Translations under genes and position numbers: made by a program
The notes under the pieces: generated by a model
The model's database searches: none
The model's input: the letters and a program-made list of their open reading frames with translations, nothing else
What the model was told of the DNA's origin: nothing
In this document: in pieces, positions 50,301 to 63,760 of the stretch
Numbering within the stretch: the stretch's first letter is position 1
Layout: each line of letters starts with the position of its first letter
Assembly (NCBI RefSeq): GCF_000524195.1
Contig: NW_020170390.1
Location: forward strand, 1,521,560-1,585,559
Length of the DNA stretch: 64,000 bases
DNA from: Echinococcus granulosus
Lineage: Eukaryota; Platyhelminthes; Cestoda; Cyclophyllidea; Taeniidae
Reading direction: 5' to 3'

Positions 50301-51999
50301 TTAAACGTTTCCATCAACGGTAATTAATGAAGTAGGAGCAACCAGACCTTGGGTATCTTGGGGATTGCGTAATTTGAAATAGAACCACAGAGCGAAAGAG
50401 CAAGATAGCGTTCAATTAACGTCCTTCTATTTGCACCTTGAATAAGACTGCATATAATTTATCCACTTTAGGTATCTGTGAAAAAAATTTACTTCACAAA
50501 ATTTGCCGAAAGACGGAAAAAGTGAGGGGAAGTTCAGGCGTCTAAATTCATTCAAGAAATGAAACAAAATCTGACCGCTAAGACATCTTGGCATGGCTGG
50601 AAGGAAAGTTTTGATTTGAACTGCTATGTTGCGTCCTGTGTACAGTGTCCAGGCTTTGGTACAGTGTTTCATGCCACTCCCAAATTCTATAAATAGGTAT
50701 TCACCAATGTCGACACACGCGCATCAATTGCATTCTGCGGCACGAAGTTGCACGTCGGTGTGTGCGCCTGCACACAAGTGGCACGCATAATCAACGGCTA
50801 GCCGGCTTTCGACCACCTCCGCCGTTTCAAATACACACAACCAGGTAGTCGTGGCCGAGCTTGGGAGATTCTCACTCCTAAAATTAGGTGATTGGATTTA
50901 TGTACGTTGTTCAGGTGAATATACGTCCCAAGGTACTTTCAGTTGGAATGGATGGTGTGCGGCGGTTAACTTTTGCTCATTTTAAACCTCTCAGAAAGGT
51001 TAAATACTTAGTGAAGTCCCCACAAATGGTGCAGTGTGTCGACCCAGTGATGTATGTTGTAAACCAGCCTCTTTCGTCTTTATGTTGATTTGGATGGAAT
51101 CACAAATACGAAATCAGTAAAATTTGCTGCCAATTTGCAACATCTCTTTGGAGGCATTCATTTATCATATATGGCTACTGTGTCCATGTTTTTATGACTT
51201 ACTAGAAAACAGCATATAACCTTGGTGCAGTGTTGATCGTAATTCGCAAGGTGTGGGTTGACAACACAATACGGTTGCAAACCTGGACTGGTTTTAGTGC
51301 CCACTAGGTGATGAACATCAAACCTCCCCTTTCCAAAAACTAGTTGAATGCAGTTATAATCCACTTTCACATAACGGTTTAGTAAATCGGTGCAATTATG
51401 CATGATAGAAACTACTCAAAACCATTTACATGGTATCGATAGGATGGCTCTCACAAACGACACGTCCACATGCCACATTGGGTAGGGTTAGCTGCGTCTC
51501 CGTCTGGAGGGTGTCAAAGTCAAGTCATTCCATCTGTCAAAAATACTTTGCTTTTAAGCTCTAGATTTAGTCACAGTACGGTCCCATAGAAGGCTGCTTT
51601 TATGACAGTTAAGGAACGTGACATTTAAGGTGTGAATTAAGGCGGAATTCCTGCACGGTCGAAGTAAACATACACACCACATTTGGCTATGAAAGTTATT
51701 TACTTTCTTTATGAAATCCTACAAAGAGCTACGTCTGAATTATTGATATCAGGGCAAAGAAAAATATTTCTTCTAGTTGTCCACAACACTTATGTAGTAA
51801 AGACGGCTTCCCAAATACCAACTGCTTCCCCAATCTTGTTTTTAAGTTCTTTATGCTAAATACGAATAAGCAAACGTTTCCACTTTCGGCAAAAGATTTA
51901 GCAAGAGAAACTCAATTCTATGACCATACGCGCGAAAAGTATTGGCAGTAGTGCTTACTGCTTTTTCCTCTTTATTAATGACAGAAAGTGGATGATGTG
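47312..51999. other. Spacer with no recognised gene
   Basis: Many short frames. One at 49712-49939 (75 codons) starts with a basic stretch and a hydrophobic segment and could encode a small secreted or membrane peptide, but nothing else supports it. A TATAAATA-like box occurs near 50688 without a convincing downstream coding exon. A (GA)n tract lies at 50211-50227. Confidence 0.3.
50211..50227. repeat. Short (GA)n microsatellite
   Basis: An uninterrupted AG dinucleotide run of 17 bases followed by AATTC. It is a simple repeat with no other significance visible. Confidence 0.9.
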
Positions 52000-52172
52000 T
52001 AGCACCTCACGACTTCCCCGAAGGCGAAAGAAGAAATACTACCAGGGCAGAATATGTATTGCTTGCGCACAGAAGAACTAAGCAACTAGTAGCATGGCTG
52101 GAAGGCCTGCCGTCCAACGGAAGTAGAAATGTGGAGTCAAGACGAAGAGTTCAACAAACAACAAAGTATTAC
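52000..52172 (+). repeat. Interspersed element copy H
   Basis: TAGCACCTCACGACTTCCCC, GAAGGCGAAAGAAGAAATAC, CAGGGCAGAATATGTATTGC, CACAGAAGAACTAAGC, AGCATGGCTGGAAGGCC, CCAACGGAAGTAGAAATG and an AACAAAGTATTACA end. It is the most complete ungapped copy, about 173 bp, and the best guide to the element's ends. Confidence 0.7.
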
Positions 52173-53899
52173 AGATAAATATCGGTGAAGTGGCCCCGGT
52201 AACCAATTTCATACCAAGGGACATGTAACAAGGAGAGCACTGAAACATATGCAGCTTTCTTTGAAATAACTTTCTATTAATAATGGTTGATGAAAACAAA
52301 GCAGTCTAACAAGAGTGAGGACAAGACTACATAAATGAAGGGTAGCGTGGAGAAGCAACTGACATCAAATTGTCCTGTGTACATTCAACTGTCTTGTTCT
52401 CAAAGATGTCACAGAGAAAAGAAAAAAGAAAAAATTCATAAGACGAATTTTAGTTTCCATCTCATTTATTGTGGGAGGCAGTGCGGTTGTCTAGACTTAT
52501 TGAATGTCAATGTTACGGTACTGGGTAAGGGTTAACGGCAAAGTTCCTGTTTTTTTCTTTAAAAAGATTGAAGTTAGTGTTTAGAACCAGGGGCATTATT
52601 TACCGTCAAGGACCCAAGGGCTTAAATCTAGAAAAGCAAATAATAAGGGTTTTTTGTATAAAAAAGCGGTGATAAGTCCAGTATTTCAACTGCACTCAAA
52701 TAGCACTTTAGCCAAATCCGGTCACGTAGAGGTACTGCTTGCATGGAGGAACCGCGGGAGTTAATACATCCCGTAAATTTCCGGGAGGATGGGTACAAGC
52801 AAAGGCTGAGGAGGGAGGGAAGGGGAGTGAATTACCACCTCCATTCTGCTTATTCCCAAGGTGAGTTTCTGGAGGTATTAAAAGGGCTAAATAAGATGTA
52901 AGTAATTAGCAATTTAGCTGGTTATTATTTAACCAAAATTACCCGTTTACATTTTAAACTACAACAGGCCAATTCTCCCTACTGATTAGAGGTCCAAAAT
53001 AAAATAAGGCGATCCAATTTTAGTCATTGGTGAGGCAAAGAGCATGAACTTCGATTAATCTGGTGTTCATGAAGAAATTAATGTCACATTTTCTTGAATT
53101 AGGGAGTCTTCAACATAATCTATTTGACATTTGCTACATTTAGATGGTGAAACAGTTATATATCAATATGTATTTACAACTTGTAATAACCTTTAGTAGT
53201 TTAATTAACAATTGTATAAACAATTTTAAGAAACTGTGTCTCATTTGATGCTTTTCAAACAATATACTAATTTTGTGTACCAAATCGATGTATTTTATTT
53301 GATATAAGATTGAAATTCCTATCCTGCTGATGTTAGCTTTACCTGGGCGAGATGTGTACCTATGTCCCACTAATCTTTCCAACAGGCATGAACGGCCTCA
53401 TTCTAATTTTTCATTCTCAAGCATGTATTCCTATGCTCGAAACGAAAAAATGGACGAGTAGACGAAATGAAGCATAAGAGAACTGGACTAGTTGTCCATG
53501 ATTTATTGTAGCGGCCTTGGTCTAAAATGAAACCTTTTTTCGCAAAAACCGTGACTACGAAGTTGACAAAAATGAGGAACCGTACGAGCCTTGCATTTTG
53601 CGAATTTTAGGCGTTAGTGTCTGTTATTGGGCCGGTTTAGAAGCTGGTCTGAGAGGAGATTAGTCACACAAACCCACCCTCATGCCCCCCGCTCCCCTGG
53701 CGAGGGGGATGACAAGTCGGCCTATAGCACTGCTAGTGTATGGCCCTGCAAACACGTCAACCACTCTTACTGTGATTGGTTCACGACTGACACACATACA
53801 CACACCCTGGCACCCATTGGCCAGCTCTAGCCCACATGCGTAACCGCCAGGATGCTTGCACGCCCGACCCCGGCCACTTGTCTTCCTGCATCGGTGGTA
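52173..53899. other. Upstream region of the hemicentin-like gene
   Basis: AT-rich to about 53600, then GC-richer. Two inverted CCAAT boxes (ATTGG at about 53775 and 53815) and a CACACA tract lie within 130 bases of the first exon, which suggests the core promoter. No TATA box and no other gene are seen. Confidence 0.35.
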
Positions 53900-56800
53900 A
53901 TGAGGCTGCTGCTCCTTCTACTCTACCTGGTTTCCCTCTTCACGAGGGCATGGGAATCCCAATCCTTCTACGGAGGTCCCCAGTCCCAATCCCTCGGCTA
54001 CATTTCCGGCTACCTGGATGCACAGCCACCACCTCTGCAGGTGTATGAGGGCGGTTCAAACACCGAGAGTATGCCATCATCAATTTCTTTGGCTATTGTC
54101 TTCGACTCGACAGGATCCATGGGTGACGACTTGAAACAAGTCAAGTTGGGTGCCCGAAGGATCCTTCAAAGGCATTTGGAGAAGGGGCGGGAGGCCCTAA
54201 TTAAGGACTTCGTTTTGGTCAAAGTGCACGATCCTGGTGAGTTCGCATCTAAAGACGACTTTCCATAGTAAATGTCAGGTGTACGTTCCAAGATAAGGTT
54301 CAGCTGTCATATTCAATTCATCTGCTAAATTCTATAAATTCCACTAAATAAGTAGTCCCTTAGCTATATCGGAAAAGCTTACTCATCGTGTCCAAAGCCC
54401 CCAATTCAAACTGTTATGTGGTAATTTTTGCAGATTTTCAGTCTGAAGTGCTACTTTTACAAGATGAATGCCTCAATGTGATTTTGGACGCCTCTCGTAT
54501 GGGACAGTTTAATGTCGTAGAAGTTGCACCGCAGAATTTGTCTCTGTAGCTGTAGATGGTGTGAATTTTGGAACAGTAAGGCAGTTTTATGAATATCCTG
54601 AATAGCCAATCTCTATGATATCGGAATGTCAAAATTAATCATCTTTTTTGCAAAGATTCATTGTCAGTTGACGATTGTTTCCATGCCTAAAGGGAACTTT
54701 TATCCCTAACCTGGATTGCTGCAGAATGAAGTTGGATTAATGAATCTTGGATACTTTCGCACCTCATTACATTTATCATTCGAGTTGTGGCCACAGGCGC
54801 AACGAGAAATGGACGATTAGGCATGGATAGAAAATAGTTAAGGTTTTTTGGTGGTTCTTTCTTGGAGATTACAAGAAAAGGTAAAAACCGTACATCCAGG
54901 CAAGATATTTTAGTGTACCCCATCAAAGAAGCTTAGTTTTTCTTGTTTCTTTGCGATGGAATTTAAAAATAGGGGGAAAATCTACATATTTGCAAATGCT
55001 GTCAAAGACAGCGACGCTTTCTTCCAAAATCCAGTAACCAAATGATGCTTTAGTTTCTAATCAAGGTCTTATAATTATTTTAACCCATCACAATAGCAAA
55101 TAAGAAGTATAATGCAGTTTTTAACTCACCCAGTTTGTGGTAATCCTAAAACTTTTCATTTTGTACTAATGACGATTAAGAAGTTATGCTCTTCGGCTAT
55201 TTACTGGAGGATTGAGTCGACTAAATTTTTTATTTCATGAATGAATGTACTCTTTCGCCAGACTAGCCCAGTGGATAACTCTCAGTCAATGCAAAGGCTC
55301 AGAAATATGTAAATTGGCTCAAAACGGGTTTAGCAGTGAATTTTGAGAATATAAACACGCGAGAGGCCTGATGAAGAGGGGCCGCTGTAAATAACACTCG
55401 TCACTGCACCTAGATGTTGGACCAGCACGGGTGACAACTTCGACCAAGACGTTCTACCAGTACCTGGAAGGTGTCTACACACAAGGTGGCGGCGACTGTC
55501 CAGAAATGACCATCACTGGCATTGAGATGGCACTCGAGGCAGCCCAACCAAACTCCCTCATCTATGTCTTTACTGACAGCAGCGCCAAGGACTACGATCG
55601 CCTCCCGCGTGTCTTGAATCTCATTCAGAAAAAACAGAGTCAGGCAAGCAGCCAGTTAGAGCTCTTATGAGTTATTGAATAGAGCCTTTGATAGGAAGAG
55701 TAGTATCGATATCTGTCCTCATCCAAAAAGTTAATTTAGATCTGCGGCTTCCAGTAGGATGAGCCTGGGCTAAATTTTGGCCTATTATGAATCAAACCGC
55801 TTTGAGGAAACAGATGTTTTTACAGATGCCCTTGGATGTTGCACCTCGCAGACAACTGCTTTTGCTGCCTTTTGAAGCAAAGTGAATTTACAAGTGAGTC
55901 TTGAACGCACTTTTCACGCGGTCAATTTCAAAAGGCAAACTCCGGTCAAGGCTAAGGCCTGCATTTCCGAAGTCGTATTTGATAATTTTTTTGCGGCTAG
56001 AGCCGTCTCATAATCAACCAACTGTAGACATGACAATAAAAGTGATTTTTAATCAACTCAATCCTGGGTGGAGAAGAGATGTGCCTTATGAAACGTCCCT
56101 ATGTAGGAATTATTTGCCAAACCATTATCACCACGTGATGCACAGGTAGGGGCGGGGGGGGGAGAAGATGCTGCAGGAAACACCGAAATCCCAGAAACGT
56201 CTTCCGCCTTTGCAATGTCGATGCTCACAAAAAGGTAAATGTTGCGATTTCAGACTGTTTCCCAATATTATCTACTTCTTCCCATCTAGTCCTCCCTCCA
56301 TCTTATTTTAATATCTCCACTCACAACTCCACTGGTAAAAGCCAGCTCACGTTGCTGATTTGAGCTAGGCCGTAGTCTAGTCCTCAGATTTGAGTAAACA
56401 AAGCGCGAGTGAGGGCACGGAGAAATAACGCTTGCCACTGACTAATTGTGACCCATCCAAAAGATCAAACAGTCAAGAGATCTGGAGTGACTAACACCCT
56501 GCCATTATTCCTATCTTTTTAGTAACCGTAAGGGCAATGGCAGTACTGGCACTCAAAAAGTGTATCATCATGACTTACTAGACAATAAAGGAGGATTGAA
56601 AGGCAGAACCTATAAGAAAGGTTAATTTATCAACAAATGAAGAAAAATAAGTGCGTATAACTATACAATCCCAAAATTGTGAGTTGTGGGCTTTTTCTGG
56701 GGCTGTAAACTGCCATGGCACTTCTCAAAATTAGCCATTGTTTGCGGTGCCCATTGAGTGAACCAAATTACTTCAACTTTAGTTACTGAATCATTTTATT

Positions 56801-59800
56801 GGTGAGCGATCTATCCGGGGAAAGGAAATATTCACTGCTTTAGAGTGGAAGCGAAAGAGCTGATTTCATAATCTTGGTTTGCAAACTTACTTTTGCCGTT
56901 ATCGTACAACCATATTTTCATAATCCAAATTGTTCCGTTTGTATGGACAAGGAATTGAATATTCTAAATTGTTTTTGTTACCGGTAGAAAGACATGTGAT
57001 TTGAGTTGCCTAAGTCACCGACATTTCTCCCCCACATTGCTTCAGAGTGCTCTCAAGCAAAATGAGATGTAGGCAGTCCTCCTTCTTTGACTGGCTGCCA
57101 AAATTTCTCTCCCACTACATGGTTGCTCTTTTGCTCTCGTCTCACAGTACCTTTGGCACACAAGTTCATCGTGTTTTTAACTCAGTCGACTTTACAGTTA
57201 TTCATAAATTACATATTTGGATTTTACAGCGATTAAAATGCTTAAACCGCCTCATAAGAGAAGCAGTTATTGCATTCAATGTATGCACCTTAATTTTAAG
57301 GAATCTAACAAAGTGCTAGAAACGTGGAACACTCAGGATCGCTTCATTAACCTTCGTACACCCAAAATCATAGCCTTCTCTTAGATCAAATCAATCACCT
57401 GAATAAGGCGGCAATTGCCTCTCACACCGTGGAAAGAGGCAACCAAAAGGGCATTATTTGCCTAGTAGGTGCTAATTCACGTGTCCATAAAATGAGCGGC
57501 GGGTGAGGAGGTAGGACGAAATCGTGACGGATGACCATTGTGAATGTTTGACCTGTCACCTGTGTTATGTCATCAGCTGTCATCTGACCAGCGCACCTCC
57601 GTTTGGGCAAGGCTACCACTGTTCATTTTATGTCCTATGTCCTTATTTCCCCTGGGTCAAGGTCTTAATGTGACTACAAACTTCTTCCAATGTGGAGCGA
57701 ATGAGCGTTATTTTGATGGATCACTGCACTGAATGTAAAACTACTGCTTTTCCCAAGTCTTTTTAAACCAGGGCTTGTTAGGATAATACGTTCAAAATCT
57801 TAAGACCAACCGGCAGCTGTCCTTACTGCAAAGGCGCAATTGCCTGAATTGTTGGCGAAGGTCCTTAACTTTGAGTTGGCGTATAGCTGATTCCAACGTG
57901 GGGGAGCGATTAAGTGAGCCCAAGAAGACTAAGACATTAGCAGCCACGTAAAATTCCAAATGATCTTTGCCAAATAACGTATCAAAGCTGTTCGCTGCTA
58001 AACTGCCATATTTTTGCGCTTTGTGACCATTTATCCCAGTCAAATACGGGAAATCTAACCAGTATAACACCTTTCCAACTAGGTTGTCTTTGTTTTGACG
58101 GGATTTTGCAATACAACTGACGAACCTGGGTTCAAGGCTTATCAGGAAATAGCAACGGTTAGTTCTGGCCAAGTCTACATAATCGGAAAGCGCCAGGTCA
58201 AAGAGGTAATCAACAATTTCCACACTTGTTGCATTTTTTTGGCATACTTGGAAGGCTAGGTTAGTAAAAAAAGAAGGTGTAGTTTATTGCTCTCTCCAGG
58301 CAACTAGAACTGGGAATGCAAAAAGTACAGAAAAACCTTCTTTCTTAACTATCCAAAAGGTTTTAAGATGGCCCCAAAGTTATCATCAATGTTACTCAAA
58401 TACTGCCACGGTGATATTTTCCTCTAATTATCATAACTACTTATTACAAACCGATCTTATCAGCAGTTGTGTTCTCTAGAGCAGTTTTAAATAGTCTGAA
58501 TGTACAAACGAAGTAATGCAATCCAAGAAGCGCCCTCTGTTTATTTAACGTATTTAACCTTAATTCAAGTTCATGCGGGTCATTGAAGCAGCCGTGGAGT
58601 CACAGAAGGTTCAGGTTCTCCAGCAAGACACATGGGAGACGACAGCCAAGACCTACAGTTTCCCGGTGGATACCCACCTCTCTCAACTTACTATTCAGGT
58701 GACCAACTACAAAACCAATGATTCAATCAAAGTGGGAATTCGAGATCCCGAAGGTCAGTGAGTTTTTCGACAGTTGAAAGAACCAAACCCATTGAATGGC
58801 GAATAGTTCAACTTAACTCGATAGGGGTGGATATGGACAACTGATGGTGTGCACTCATTAAAACGTGGCCCCCTCCTGAAAAAGCTATTTTTCATTGTAC
58901 GAAATCAGCAGTTTTGTTAGACCTCCCGGTTGCCATGCCTCTTAAGCATAATAAATGTCACAGAAGCATTAGAATTAAATTCCATGCATACCGTTCCGTT
59001 GATAATTTCCCGCTTCTTGTTTGGGGTAGAGGTACTTTTGGCAGTCATTGAAACTCCATAAAATTTTTCTAAGTGCGGACCGAATTCACACAATTTCCGA
59101 CTTACAAGCTTATATATGTGGTATTTAAGAGCAGTAAAATTTTCAACTACCTTATCTGCGAAAGAACCGTGTTATAAACTACCAAAAACTCTGTTTAAAA
59201 GGGTCGTTAATTTCTGAATATGGCCAAATATTCAGGTAAAAGTTGGGTAGCACTAACTGTTCTAAATACGTGAATAAAATGGGGTTTAAGTCGAATTGAA
59301 CTAAGCTGTAAACACTTTGGCGTCCAGTGCTTTCCTTTTCATTCACTGGTAGTATAATACGGGCTTTTTTCAATTGAAACATGAAGCGAACAAATTTCCT
59401 AACTAAACTCCGACCTGGAGTTGATTGAAAGACGCAGATAGTGACAACACAAATCAAGTGTAACGTCAGTCAGAAGGTGGGTGAATGACATTTTTGTCCT
59501 TAAAGGTAAGCTAATAACGAAAGAAGATGGACTGCGACAGTTAATGAAGACGGTACCCAATGTGTTCGTGGCCTCCATCGACCATCCGACCCCGGGCACA
59601 TGGACGCTAGAGGTGAGCGCTGAGGTGAGCGGCCAGCCAAGCGTTTCGGGCGAGGAGAACCTAGGCGGTCAATGGCACTCTGTTCGCGTGTCCGGGATCA
59701 GTGAGATCGACTTCGTGCCTGGCTTTGCCGCCAATCAACTACCTTACAATCTTGGCGCCTCACGCCAACCCATAGCTGGTTAGTTCTTGTCCTCTTCTCA

Positions 59801-62800
59801 CCTATTTCGCCATAAAAATCGTGGGCTGATGTGATCGCCGAAATTACTGGACTTTCATAAATGGCTCACAGGCATATCAAAGGCTGTAATAAACATGGGC
59901 TTTCCCATTATTTTCCATAAAACCAAACAAATTAATAAGAAGACAATAGGCCACATGGAAAAATTAGGCCAAGCTTGAATAATCCCATGAAATGAAATCA
60001 ACAGAGGGGATGAAAATCACTCGCAGATGAGGTCGGTATCACCAGGAGGGTTTGTGCACTACCAGTATTGTTATCTTGTCCACATTTGCCACCGCCTAGG
60101 CATAAAGAATTACTTGATGACCAACATAACGGGGCGCCTGATGACCGGAAGTGTGGACGCAATCACCCTGCGTGCACCGAACGGTACGGCTCTAGTTCGT
60201 CTGCCGGTGGAGCGAACACCGGGTAGCCAAGTTTATGTGAGCCAGCACGCCATGGACCCCGTGCCTGGTCATTACTACCTCCAAGTTCGTCTTGACTCTA
60301 CTGCTTTTCATTTAACACCCTAATAAATTCAAACAAAGATCTTACACCATAGATGTTACTTGCGTGATACAAAGTAGTGCGCCGCATTTCCGCGTCACGA
60401 AAAATCCAAGCATGCAAAGCGAAAAAACAATAAGAATTCCCAATAGTTTTATGCTGAACTCTAAATTTCGAATAAATTATCCAAGCGGTGCAAGATTTAT
60501 ATTGCTACATCCGATTTGGAGCTGCGGCGTCATGAAACACACTGGATATATGAAATCTAATAATATGCGATGGAGGACACTTTCGTAACATGAACGAGAT
60601 AGACAAGATCAATTGCATAATTTGGTCAATTTGCATTCCCTCGAACCTTAGGCTAACGATTTCAGCAAAAATATTTGTAGCTAGCACTGAGGTTCACTAT
60701 GGCATGAATAAGGATTCAAAATGCCAATTTTTACGTGCTACTTATGGGTTGGGTCTTAAGCAAACATAAATAGTTTTTCTAAATTCGGTACCGAATTCAC
60801 TTAGAATTCAGCTACGATCCGGGCGTGGTTTTTAAACACTCCTTGAAAATGGCCCTTTTTGGATTCGATTCCAGAGCTTTGCCTGAGTACTTGTAACCCC
60901 GTTTAGGTATATTGGACATCTGTAAATGCAAAAACTATTCTTCCTCCAAAAGGGTTAAATTCAAGTGTTTTTAATAACTTAACCTTGATTGCTAAAAAGT
61001 ATCCAAGCCTCTGTAATGAGCAACTTATTAGCGTGTGCAACCTGACAGGTCACAGGTCGCGACAGTCAGGGCTACACATTCCAGCGGTACTCAAAAGTGG
61101 CCCTGCTGGCGCGGGCTGCCCGTCCCTCGGTGGTCACTTGCCCGGCAAAGTTGGAGGTCGCACGCGGTGCTACCGCCCAAATCGCCTGCCTTGTTGACAG
61201 CGAGGTGCCCTTCAGTGTCAAGTGGTACCAGAACAACCGTCCCCTCATCAACTTCCCTGGCGAGCACCAGATCTTCAGGTCTCATTGTTTTTCCCATCCT
61301 CTTTTTTATCTTGCATATATGAGTACACTGCCTAACCATAAGTTGCATGTTGTTGTCACCAAGCTGTCGAATTAACCGTTAGGGGACCGATTGCCTGATC
61401 TTCTATCTGTTTGCAAGCAAGTTAATCGGCTTCATGCCAGTCAACTATTTTTTTTGCTACTTTAAAGATGAAAGAGGTTTTTATTTCAAAACTTATGTGC
61501 ATCATGAAAACTAATATGGTCTTAGCCTAAAAAACACTGGTCGTAGCATCGTAACAAGTACTGAGTGAGATGTTTAAAGTGGTTGTGGTTTAAAAAATAG
61601 GGCAGCAAATACTGTTTAAAAACCCCATCTTTTTCCGTGTCCTTTACCTACTTCCCCATTTGGCAACACTATAAACCATGTTAAGGCTATAAGGCTCTTT
61701 TTCACTAGCGGAATAACCAACTAAATGTTTCATGCTCTGATTTAACTGTCGCCACAAAAACGCTTTAGTTAAAGGGTAATTTCAAAGAGAGAAAATCGGA
61801 ATCAGCTCACCCAACCGGAATATCACACTCTGTAGCCTATTTTCAATAATAGCGCATTTGGTGTTTTGAATGAGTTGGAGGCTAATGCTCATCTTGCATC
61901 TTTAGTGTACCAACTAATGTGACCTACACGCTCCATGATGCGAACGAGGAATCGCAGGGCATCTACGCGGTTGTGATGGTTCCCACCGGAATTGGGGTAG
62001 AAACAAGACCAGAGGGACAGGGAAGAGACGAGGTCGCTGTTGTTATACTCCGTGAGTTTCTCCTGAAATCCATGTTTACAGGTGACCAGGCTGGATGTGG
62101 GGGCATATAAGTTCGCGTTTAGCCGCAAGTACGCAATTAGGTGGAGTAATTCGGTGGCTGTATAGTGGATGATTACCACCCATGACCATCGAGAAGAACA
62201 CTGCGATGCTCTGCATATTTATGGTGCACATGTGAGTCGATACTTTTACGTAGTTGAAGTTATTTATATTACAAAGCTAAACAGTTCGTGAATTCGTAAT
62301 TTAAGGTACTGAGATTAAAACCATCCCATTGCCACTTTCCAGTGATTCTATCAAATAGCTTCAAAGATTACAAATTGGGAGCGGCATCGTACAAAATGAA
62401 CAGAACGAAATGGGCCTGTTTAACGAATTCGTTAAAGTTGTCGATCTTTGCTTAGTCAGTTATGAAAAAAGGCGAAAATCTATCCTTCTAAAAAGGATAA
62501 AGTAACTAGAAGGAACCATTTTTTTTCACTAGCGCCTCCGCCTACCGTGTTCATTCCAAGAAACGCGAGCGTTGAGCCCAATGGACTGGCGCACCTGATG
62601 TGTACAGTCTTCTCACAGGCGGACAAGGTGGACATTAACTGGTACCGGGGCGACAGTGTCCGTTTCAAGGTGAAGGACGGTCGCAGACATTCAATTCGCA
62701 TGTTGGGCGGCGGTGAGACATCACCTGATGGGCAGACCTTCACCAGCACCCTGCAAATCTCGTGAGCTGTTTTAACCATGATTCATGCGCTTAGCCACCA

Positions 62801-63760
62801 TCCCACATAATCTAGCTTTGGGAGGATTTGTTTATTTTGAATAAGGGCTTCAAAAATTATATTGAGGAAGTGGCACATCAGCATTATTTCATTTAAATTA
62901 AAACAGGTGCACTGTGCAAAGTACCTATTTGAATAAGGCCAATTTTGATACATCTCAGGGAAAACAGATGTGAGAGCTGCACCTGATAATGACATTTCTG
63001 TGGGCAATTTATTTATATGATATCGCTGAAAACAGGTCAGATAAATTTGGAATGGAAGGGATAAGCATCAACTTCTTGACACCTCCTTGAGCACCATTAA
63101 AAATACTGGAATTTACGTATTTTGTGCTAATTTCACCCCAAAAGAGAAGAACTGAACTAGGGGCTTCATTTTTATGCCCATGGAGAACACCATCCGAATC
63201 TGCGCTGTCTCCCACCTCGATAATACCTAGGTAGGCTGCTTCCTACCACTATGCGGAATAAGTATGAGCCAAAGCTCAGAATGGCTAATATTTTGCCTGA
63301 ATTAGCATGGAAAGCTGATATGAACGTTTTTTCCCATTGTAGAAACGTCCAGGACAGTGATATCGGCCAATATATCTGCGAAGCAGAACATAAGGGCGGC
63401 GTCAGTTCGGCCGTTGGATTCGTCGTCATTCACGGTAGGTAATTTACACCTCTAAAATTATGCTAAATTAAAAGGGCCATCTTAATTCATGCGCACATTT
63501 ATAAGTACTTTTTAAAAAAATGTTGCGTATGTCAGCCATATTAACGTTACATTGATGTGCATGCTTTTCCAGTTCGACCCAGCGTTATGGCAGAGAGTAG
63601 TCAAGTAGACTTTAAGGACGGAGGTCGTCTGGTTCTTTCCTGTCGTGTGGAGGGTCATCCACCTCCGGAGATTTCGTGGAGCTTCAACGATGTGCCCATT
63701 CCGCGTGGCGAAAATATGCAAATTGGATCATCACGGATAAATATTTTGGATGAATACATG
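53900..63760 (+). CDS. Hemicentin-like extracellular matrix protein, 5' part (continues past window)
   Basis: Secreted matrix protein of the hemicentin family, which anchors basement membranes and cell contacts. Exons: 53900-54236, 55414-55643, 58083-58205, 58570-58753, 59506-59778, 60100-60284, 61049-61278, 61906-62051, 62533-62761, 63343-63434, 63573-63760, all phase-consistent, giving 739 residues so far. The start is MRLLLLLLYLVSLF, a signal peptide; an in-frame ATG at 53852 would add 16 residues and is less likely. The von Willebrand A domain has the metal-site motif DSTGSM (69-74), VHDPDVGP, GGGDCPEM, YVFTDSSAKDY and VVFVLTGFCN...SSGQVY, in hemicentin order. Then come GKLITKEDGL, HSVRVSGISEIDFVPGF and YYLQVTGRDSQG, the family-specific linker. 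Three Ig domains begin with VTCPAKLEV, PPPTVFIPRNASVEPNG and VRPSVMAESSQVDF. The intron after 55643 uses a GC donor. Mammalian hemicentins have more than 40 Ig domains, so most of the gene lies to the right. Confidence 0.92.
61049..62051 (+). other. Linker end and first Ig domain of the hemicentin-like protein
   Basis: Two exons joined in phase 2. They encode the end of the linker and an Ig domain with the first Cys in TAQIACLV and the core Trp in VKWYQNN. In the F strand, where GxYxC is expected, the sequence reads SQGIYAVVMV, so the second disulfide Cys is replaced by Val. An extra Cys sits at the domain start (VVTCPAK) and could pair differently. Confidence 0.75.
62533..63434 (+). other. 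Second Ig domain of the hemicentin-like protein
   Basis: Two exons, 62533-62761 and 63343-63434. A canonical I-set-like domain: Cys in LAHLMCTVF, Trp in INWYRGD and the closing Cys in DSDIGQYICEAEHKG. The intron of about 580 bases splits it before the F strand, as in the first Ig domain. Confidence 0.85.
63573..63760 (+). other. Third Ig domain (N-terminal half) of the hemicentin-like protein
   Basis: One exon with Cys in LVLSCRVEGHPPPEISW and the core Trp, ending at LDEYM before GTAAGT in phase 0. The second half should lie in an exon beyond position 64000; the rest of the window after 63760 is intron. Confidence 0.85.

Noticed and set aside
50685..50790. TATAAATA-like box resembling that of peptide gene 1
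   Set aside because: The ATG that follows opens a 27-codon frame with no signal peptide, and no short exon ending in LRxLxG was found downstream.
57792..58223. 143-codon open frame on the minus strand
   Set aside because: It is antisense to the plus-strand exon 58083-58205, which matches the von Willebrand A domain exactly and has good splice sites. The minus frame has no recognisable domain.
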